A program made the translations under genes and the position numbers. From positions 1,240,001-1,304,000 of the forward strand of contig JAHDVF020000068.1 of NCBI GenBank assembly GCA_022606425.2: a DNA stretch of 64,000 bases. Reading direction: 5' to 3'. Numbering within the stretch: the stretch's first letter is position 1; each line of letters starts with the position of its first letter. Positions 57,725-64,000 of this stretch are shown piece after piece. This DNA is from Lepidostoma basale. Lineage: Eukaryota > Arthropoda > Insecta > Trichoptera > Lepidostomatidae. The notes under the pieces were generated by a model that was given only the letters and a program-made list of their open reading frames with translations, was not told the DNA's origin and ran no database searches.

Positions 57725-59110
57725 TGTATTTTACGTGTGTATAAAATATATTGCAAAATTAATTCATTTTTTCAAAACATTTTTTGTACTAACTATTATT
57801 TATTTGGATCGCTTCTAAATTCATGGTAACAAAGATATTTGTTTATGGGGTAAAATTTTCGATAATAGTTTATTTTCTTTTATAGATAATATTCTTATAT
57901 TGTGTCATTTTCAACGCGTTTTAACGATTTCCGAGAACGAGATATTTATGAGCGAGGTTGTCAAAGGTCAAAGCTTACTACAAGTATTGTTTGCAATGAA
58001 CGCACGAGAAATGCTGTAAGATTTGAATATCTTTATACTTGTAGATCCTAATTCAGCGTTTAAAAATTCTATTTAGAATCTTGACCTGTTTTTATCTGAG
58101 ATTCTTTTATCTCAATCTATTATACTGCTTCTAAAGAAAGAAAATGATTAATCGGGAATTCTTATTTTGCTTCTTAAACAAAATAAGGATACATTTCCTT
58201 TCGGGATGTTTTATAAATTCATATTTGGAATATAAAAGAAGTTTGTTAAGTTAATATTTCACTCGCTTTTCTGTATCAGGACACGTGTCACAAAAATAAT
58301 GACAAAAGATTTCATTTTTAGATTCCTAAATTTAACTTCATAAAAAATAACTTCTAAATGGAGTTCCCGGAGAATTTATCTCTTAAATTAAGTTATTCCC
58401 GGAAAATTATCACAATAGCCAAAAATGATATTGGGCGTGTAATTTGGTGAGATGGAATTAAAAAAAAGTTTTCGCCCTTGAAAATTATAAAATTAAAGTT
58501 TTGGGGTACTTGCGCAGGACGCGTAATTTTGAATTTCCTTTTGGTAAATACTGTGGCGAAAATGGTATTCACATTAAACTGTTTTCATTATAAACTTGGA
58601 GCGAAAGAGGGCAGAGTTATACCGAGTTGTTCTGACTTCGTTTCCCATCATGTATGCATTAACTTTGTAATTATTCATTCAAACCCCCATAAGGGAACGA
58701 CTCTTCACAAATATTTGCACTCCGCTTAATGCAAAAGTCTCGTTTTAACAAAGTTACGTCGTTTTAAAGGTACGGATGTTTTCTAAAATTTCTATGAAGC
58801 TGTTTCGCACTACGAGGCGCCTTAATGATAACTCGTTTTCCCTAATTATATTTAAAATGTGTTTAAATGACTGTAATATTATGTAGGTTATGTCATGAAT
58901 TAACAGAGAAGTTATTATAACTTAAGTATACAGACTTCAATTAGTTGAAGTTTGGAGTAAATTTTAAATGAGATTGATATAAATGAAATAACTTTTCATG
59001 TTAACCCTCATTGTGCGGCTGGCTATGCTGCAGTCCTAAAATTTTGGTTTCGAACTACGGCAGAGTACATTTGCAGCTCACATATGAATATAGGTTATGA
59101 ACATTTGTAC
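57725..59110. other. Longest low-repeat stretch; probable intron of the Beat gene
   Basis: No repeat family or supported exon seen. The frame at 58478-58729 has no resemblance to a signal peptide exon. Confidence 0.4.
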
Positions 59111-59114
59111 TTTA

Positions 59115-59712
59115 GTTCCTTACTATTTAATCCCGTTGGCACACATGTCCAGTCAATTGCCACTTCATCCTCGGAATGTGTACCCCTATATTGATGACCC
59201 TGGTGCGTCTTCTAATCTCCACGTTGGTTATACGGTCTCTAAGTGAGATACCCAACATGGATCATTCCATGGCCCGTAGTACAACTTTCATTTTATTAAT
59301 TATATCTCTTGTCGACGTCTAGCATTCGTCTTCATTCATTATCTATCGTCCACCCGTCTAGCAACAATGTCTACCATCCATAGATCATCATAGGTATCAC
59401 ACACTGATCCAACACTTTTGTTTAAAAAATTTGTGGCATGACTTGCAGAATTAAGCTGTATTCCTTTGTCAGTTTCCTTGACTTGACCTCTTCATCCAAA
59501 AGCTAACAGATGACCAAGGTACACATTTTCAATAACTTCAATTTGTGTCATTATTTATGTCTTTGTCATGTTCATTTTGAGGCCATTTTTTTTGGGATGA
59601 TTTATTTAAATCTTCCAGCATTTCTCGGAGTTGTTCGGGAGATTCTGACAACAGAATTATGGTATGTCATCAGCGAATCTCAAGTAAGACAAAAGTCCAT
59701 TTTCAATGGGTC
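59115..59712 (-). mobile_element. RTE copy, decayed, in the Beat intron
   Basis: Minus: ITLADDIIL-like, EQLREMLED.N, MNMTKT, IEVIENVYLGQLL, then RAMERSMLGISLRDRITNVEI and RRTRVIN, with many breaks. Confidence 0.7.
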
Positions 59713-59892
59713 TTATTTTTCCGGTGCCGTGTTAGTTCCCCCCAACGTTGGCGATCACTGCGCCACTTGGAGCAGGTTCTGAACTCTGATAATTCCTGAA
59801 TATTCTTTTATATTTCGCAGACAGGACAACTGCCTTCTACCAACTCCTCGACGTTCCTCTATTTTATCCATTAATATCATTCAATGGGTGAT
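59713..59892 (-). mobile_element. LINE-C 3' end, adjoining the Beat exon's upstream intron end
   Basis: CCGGTGCCGTGTTAG and GCGCCACTTGGAGCAGG match 585-700. It ends about 50 bases before the splice acceptor. Confidence 0.65.
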
Positions 59893-59941
59893 CAAATTTT
59901 AGTTTGATTAACGTCTTATATGCTTTTTTTGTTTGTTTCAG

Positions 59942-60108
59942 AATCATGCATATCACACTCTATCGTAGAGCTGGTTGTTCCTGCTTTAGCTGACCCTCGG
60001 GATACAGCAATACTTAGCTGCAAGTACGATATGGATGGAGACCGTCTCTATTCTGCCAAGTGGTTAAAAGACGGGCAGGAAGTCTACAGATATAAGCCTG
60101 GCGGAAAG
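59942..60108 (+). CDS. Beat-family Ig protein, exon encoding first half of a V-type Ig domain (partial gene)
   Basis: Beat (beaten path) proteins are neuronal cell-surface or secreted immunoglobulin proteins that bind Sidestep-family receptors in axon guidance; that role is family knowledge. The sequence shows a pyrimidine-rich tract ending in an AG at 59940-59941, then two bases completing a split codon (phase 1), then 55 codons up to the donor GT at 60109. The peptide begins SCISHSIVELVVP and contains the Ig B-strand cysteine (ILSCKYD), the core tryptophan (AKWLKDG) and the Beat-typical EVYRYKP stretch. It ends on a codon boundary (phase 0) and reads directly into the exon at 61276. No signal peptide is encoded here, so an upstream exon must exist; I could not place it. 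The RTE and LINE-C debris just upstream lies in the preceding intron. Family assignment is good; the paralogue is not resolved. Confidence 0.82.
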
Positions 60109-60119
60109 GTAGGCTAACA

Positions 60120-60215
60120 AATCACGCTTATTGTTTCTTCAACAGTGATGTAAAACTCCATTTTAAATGATAAATACGAAAACGTCTGATTTCTAGAAAT
60201 TTATAGGAATGACAT
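60120..60215 (+). repeat. H2 element left part, truncated by LINE-A
   Basis: ATTGTTTCTTCAACAGTGATG, ACGTCTGATTTCTAG and GGAATGACATG; cut at about 60217. Confidence 0.65.
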
Positions 60216-60350
60216 GTTCTCAAATGCTGATATAAGAAAGGAATGTAGAGTGGAAGGTATTATGAACTAAATTATGAAAAAAATGCTGCATTGATTCGGA
60301 CAAATGGAGTTCATGAATGGAGAAATAACAACAACAACAACAAACCATCA
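60216..60350 (+). mobile_element. LINE-A piece with internal deletion, (AAC)n
   Basis: TCTCAAATGCTGATATAAG as in 47770, then a deletion, then ACAACAACAACAAACCATC in reverse orientation. Confidence 0.6.
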
Positions 60351-60619
60351 TGTAGTTTCACAACACAAAGTGATAGCGAATAAAGAAATGATCATTATGA
60401 TGGTTTGAAGCAATGATACTCTAACATTTTTTTTTCTTCGGGGCACATACACACTCGTATATGTAAAGTTACGCGGGCCGCAACACTATACTTGTACGAC
60501 GAAAAAAATCACGATACCCCTCCTATTTTTAGAAAACATGTTTGAGATTTTAAAAATTATAAACTAAAACATAATAATAATAGTTAATGTTTTGTCAGAA
60601 GCAAAATTTCACTAAATGT

Positions 60620-61105
60620 TATAAACTAACTAACTTACCATCACGCCGTCTCCCCGGAGGGGTAAGCAGAAAGAATGGAACGCCACACTGTTATGTCCTG
60701 ACATACTTCTCTTGCTTCCTCTACATTCATACATCTTGTCATGCACGCACGTCGATTTCTCCGACTCCTCACGTGACCGACATTCAATATTTGATTGATT
60801 TGATCGTGCCATGTTTTCCGCGGCCTTCTTCTATTTCTAGCTCCGTTCACGCCGTTTACATATACCTTCTTTACCATTCTGCCTTCACTCATTCTTTCCA
60901 TGTGTCCAAACCATCGTAACGACCCTTTCCTTATTTTGTTCATAACACTTTCATTCGCACCACATTCACTTCTTATACTTGCATTTGTCACTCTATCATA
61001 TACAGATTTGCCGCACATTCGTCTTAGAGATCTCATTTCTACTGCATTTATTCTACTTTCATCCTTCTTTTGCCAGTTACATGCTTCACTTCCATTCATA
61101 GGGTT
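60620..61105 (-). mobile_element. LINE-A copy, longest clean frame (152 codons), in the intron between the Beat exons
   Basis: Minus strand frame 60641-61099: QKKDESRINAVEMRSLRRMC, then SVMNKIRKGSLRWFGHMERM, GARNRRRPRKTWHDQINQIL, TRCMNVEEAREVCQD and SILSAYPSGETA. This is the C-terminal, post-RT region; the catalytic RT lies upstream of the truncation. (TTAG) remnant at 60625. Confidence 0.92.
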
Positions 61106-61275
61106 GGCACAAGAACACCATTGTGCACTGCCATCTTTGCTTTTTTGGATAGGCTTTTGTTTGCGATGACAACTTTAAGTGCACCACTTAAGTGTTATAC
61201 TATATAATATACTATATTTTGTTTTAAGCCATCTTGTATAAATTTGAGCAAATCGTCTTACTGTTAACTGTGTAG

Positions 61276-61462
61276 CCCGCAGGACTGACCTTTCCGGTGG
61301 AAGGGGTGCACCTTGCGCGGCCTCCCCGCTGCTCCCTCGTGACCTGTGACCTGGAGCTGACCACCCTGTCGACCCGCTCAGCAGGCGTCTACCGCTGCGA
61401 GGTCTCCACGGAAGCGCCAACCTTTAGGATAGCATATAAAAGCGCAAATATGACAGTTGCAG
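61276..61462 (+). CDS. Beat-family Ig protein, exon encoding second half of the V-type Ig domain (partial gene)
   Basis: This exon completes the Ig fold begun at 59942. I chose the acceptor AG at 61274-61275 over the AG at 61281-61282. The first gives an open phase-0 join reading GGK/PAGLTFPVEGV, which matches the Beat pattern, whereas the second puts a TGA directly in the phase-0 frame. The 62 codons carry the E/F-strand signature STRSAGVYRCEV with the second Ig cysteine, then EAPTFRIAYKS and a probable N-glycosylation site NMT. Two extra cysteines (RCSLVTC) could form a family-specific bond. The exon ends one base into a codon before GTAATT (phase 1), so the two exons form a symmetrical 1-1 Ig module. 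It is visibly more GC-rich than its surroundings. The next coding exon is beyond the window or unrecognised. Confidence 0.82.
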
Positions 61463-61496
61463 GTAATTGCAAAATATTTATTTATTATATTATTGA

Positions 61497-62548
61497 CGTA
61501 TCAGGGTGTCTAAAAAAACTGATCTGGAAGAACAAGCACATGCGTATTGACAGCAAGGTACTATATAAGACATGCATTTGTATTAATTTGTATTAATTAT
61601 TTATATATATATTTTTTTCAATTTATTCAATTTATTTTTAAATCATAAACATTACAGAATATAACCAAAGCGCTTATGACTATACAGGTAGGTAAAAAAA
61701 AAAACTATTTTAAACAGTAAATACAATACAGAAATTAAAAAATAGACAAAAACACAAAAAACACGAGATAATTAAAAAATAAAGACCAAATAAATAATTA
61801 GAAACAATAAGAAGAACAACACATTATTTAAGAGATAGATATTTTCTGAGGGAAGCCTCACTATCGTGGAAGATGTCCACATCCGAAGAGATGCGGTTTA
61901 GAAGGATTATTGCCCTGCCCACGGGCATTACTTTAGGTAAATTGGTTCTACACAGTGGCAGGTGAAATAATCTATGTTGCCGTTGTCGCAGATAATTGTC
62001 AGGGACAAACAAAGTCAAGTCATTCAAAATATCCGAGTTATGTATTCGACCACGAATCAGTTGAAAAAAATGAACACCCAAATGGATAGTTCGTCTAATT
62101 TCCAATGATTGGTAGTCCAGCATACCCAGCAAGAAATTAGTTGGGTACAGCCAGGGGTAATAACCGTTATCTTTGAGGTACAAAAAACGTAAGCGTGCGA
62201 CCTATCACGACTTATGCTGTAGAGACGCGACCGACACTGTACAAACTAAGAGTCTGCTAAGAACATCTGAGATGAAGGTCCTAACTCTCCGAGATCATGT
62301 CAGTAACGCAACATACGAAAAACTTGTGAAATATATGATATCGTTCGATGGAGTAGATCCAGAAGAAGATACTGGAGGGACCATATAGCCAGAATGGATA
62401 GTGACATACTTGCTTATACAGCCGCTTACGAAATCCCCTCCGCCCATCTGGAAGAGGAACTTAGAGATGGACAGAGAGGGACAGTTGGACCTCATCTAAG
62501 GAGACATGAATTTTGTGTCACAGATCGTCAGATCTATTAATTGAAAAG
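61497..62548 (+). mobile_element. LINE-B copy split by a Jockey/CR1-like insertion
   Basis: 61497-61576 (CLKKLIWKNKHMRIDSK) and 62192-62548 (ATDTVQTKSLL, EMKVL, RDHVSN) are consecutive in the copy at 41590-42090. Confidence 0.82.
61577..62191 (-). mobile_element. Jockey/CR1-like LINE 3' end inserted in LINE-B
   Basis: Minus frame 61824-62183, 119 codons open: FLLGMLDYQSLEIRRTIHLG, LTLFVPDNYLR, LCRTN and RAIILLNRISSDVDIF. 3' UTR to about 61590. A different subfamily from 3938 (no (AAT)n tail). Confidence 0.85.
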
Positions 62549-62761
62549 TACAAGAAAAAAAGGTTATTGATGAAATTAATTACATTACATTTTTTGTTTA
62601 TACAGATAATTGACATTAATATGAAAACATTCTAATACAAAAACAGTAAAAACTAAACCTGAAACAATTAAAGAAATTATTGTTTAAATTAATAACATTT
62701 AGATTATTAAAGAAGAAAGCATCAATAGATATATGTTACAGAATTGACAATTAGGTAGCGA

Positions 62762-63011
62762 TTGGTGGCGGTACTCCTATAGAAGCCCAGAAACCCGGCT
62801 TGCGTAAGAAATTTTGAATCAAAACCTCTTCTCGCTTACAGAAGTTCAGCTCTTGTGGCTATTCCTCTTACGTCTAAGGGAAACATTGTTGGAAGGTGAT
62901 TTGATGGGTTGTTGGTTTATGCGGGGGCATGATTACTTAGATTTCGGGGTTTTGATTCAAAATTTCTTACGCAAGCCAGGCTTCTGGGCTTCTATGCGAG
63001 TACCACCACTG
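62762..63011. mobile_element. Repeat M, complete copy with about 62-bp terminal inverted repeats
   Basis: GGTGGCGGTACTCCTATAG at the left matches the inverse of CTATGCGAGTACCACCAC at the right, and the match continues through AAGAAATTTTGAATCAAAAC. About 120 bases of centre, no ORF. Confidence 0.85.
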
Positions 63012-63109
63012 GTAATGATAACTTTTATTTTGTTGTGGCAGGGTTATAAGGTACAAGTAGTGACAATAAATTGTATATCTTCTATATTCGCCATGACTTT
63101 GTGTTGTGT

Positions 63110-63412
63110 ATTCACATTAGAACAACTTGTTGATAACTTTGTATTATCACAACACTTATTTACATCGTATACAGATATGTTTCGGGAAAACAGACTTCCC
63201 TTCTTCTGTGTATAGTTGATGAAATTTTAACAATAAACTGACGCGGAGCTATTACTTATATACTCTATAACGAATGGAAAAGTGGTGGGGGGAGAGGGAG
63301 AGAGGAGAGGGACATCAACTATACACAGAATAAGGGAAGTCTTTTTCCCGAAATATGTCTGTATACTACGTAAATAAATGTTGTGATAATACAAAGTTAT
63401 CAACATGTTGTT
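63110..63412. repeat. H9 palindrome element with about 100-bp arms
   Basis: Arms hold TTGATAACTTTGTATTATCA, GATATGTTTCGGGAAAA and CTTCTGTGTATAGTTGATG and their inverse. The spacer 63221-63312 is GA-rich. Each arm has TTTCGGG/CCCGAAA like the other hammerhead-type families. Confidence 0.78.
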
Positions 63413-63414
63413 TT

Positions 63415-64000
63415 AATAAATTGTATATTTTGAAATATATTTGATTGCTTAAAACAAATATTAACAAAAAAAAAAATGAACATTGTAATTAATAAGTTCA
63501 TTACAGATCACGTGAAAATAATTTCTGGTACTAAACACAACAAAATAGAATTTGTAATGATATTCAGTAATCCAAATTATTCAGGTGCCATCAGTGGCTG
63601 TTCGTTAAGAAGGGATTGAAATTACGCAAGTTTATAAAAGAAAGTCAGGAGTGAATACTTGAGCGCCAGATAAATTTTTAAGTGGGCCCTCCCAAGTTTA
63701 AGAGTCCGGTGCTATTTTCATTACTTTAAAACAATAAACCCTCGGCCGATATTTATTTTGGCTTTTACATAAATTTTATTCCCAAGTTTGGAACTAAGGA
63801 TAAAGATGATTACAAACTCAAACAAAGGACAGAAACTCTTCGGAGGGGTCGGGAAGTGAGATTTCGACCAAACTTTTCTGGGGTGGCTGTTATAAATCAT
63901 AAATAAACCTTTACATGCTTTTGGTTCCTTTTCGATTTTATGGAATATTCTCGTTCCGAAATCTGTACAAGTCATCAGAAATTCTTCGCTTTTCTAACTT
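63415..64000. other. No recognised feature
   Basis: No supported exon or repeat; probably intron. Confidence 0.4.

Noticed and set aside
62814..63215. 133-codon open frame
   Set aside because: Lies across the TIR element M and the arm of the H9 palindrome; not a gene.

Overview
This is a repeat-saturated, AT-rich animal genomic window, almost certainly from an insect and most plausibly a lepidopteran. The basis is inference: Beat-family immunoglobulin exons, a short run of the insect telomere repeat TTAGG, RTE-type retrotransposons whose protein resembles those common in moths and butterflies, and dense non-LTR, SINE and MITE debris. No prokaryotic features, rRNA or functional tRNA were seen. 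The only host coding sequence I can support is one pair of exons near the right end (59942-60108 and 61276-61462, + strand). Together they encode one V-type immunoglobulin domain of a Beat (beaten path) protein. The gene must continue to the right of the window, and its first exon or exons lie either to the left or unrecognised inside it, so much of the window may be intron.

Nearly everything else is mobile DNA. The main families are: (1) LINE-A, about 20 5'-truncated copies of one non-LTR retrotransposon, with a conserved 3' end and either (TTAG)n or (GTT)n tails; (2) LINE-B, with (GAA)n-type tails; (3) LINE-C and LINE-E, further non-LTR 3' ends; (4) RTE copies, the best at about 29380-30772, carrying most of a reverse transcriptase with one in-frame stop and one frameshift; (5) Jockey/CR1-like and L2/CR1-like 3' ends at about 3938-4400, 49600-50160 and 61577-62191; (6) a tRNA-derived SINE family (about nine copies), some of whose copies share a 3' tail with the Jockey/CR1-like LINE at 3938, plus one unrelated tRNA-headed SINE; (7) DNA transposons: an internally deleted mariner nested in a hAT element, a rearranged Tc1/mariner-superfamily fragment, and several MITEs.

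The most notable layer is a set of small, mostly palindromic elements. Each carries a short hairpin followed by GAAA, a self-complementary 2-6 nt block and usually a GUC or GUU triplet, several also with an upstream CUGANGA box. That is the layout of the hammerhead ribozyme known from Penelope-like retroelements. At least six sequence families of such motifs occur, often as head-to-head pairs forming hairpins of 100-400 bp. The clearest candidate is at 16561-16591.

Layout: 0-9 kb LINE-A/C, SINE pair, Jockey-like and RTE ends, hammerhead-like palindromes; 9-20 kb mixed LINE, SINE and transposase fragments with a foldback at 19.5 kb; 20-29 kb MITEs, a minisatellite split by LINE-B, and nested palindromes; 29-37 kb the RTE, CA-rich repeats and the LINE/hAT/mariner nest; 37-50 kb LINE-B split by a SINE, palindromes, a large AAC array, and an interstitial telomere-like run; 50-59 kb RTE and LINE ends, palindromes and longer low-repeat stretches; 59-64 kb the Beat exons, a LINE-B copy split by a Jockey-like element, a TIR element and a large palindrome.
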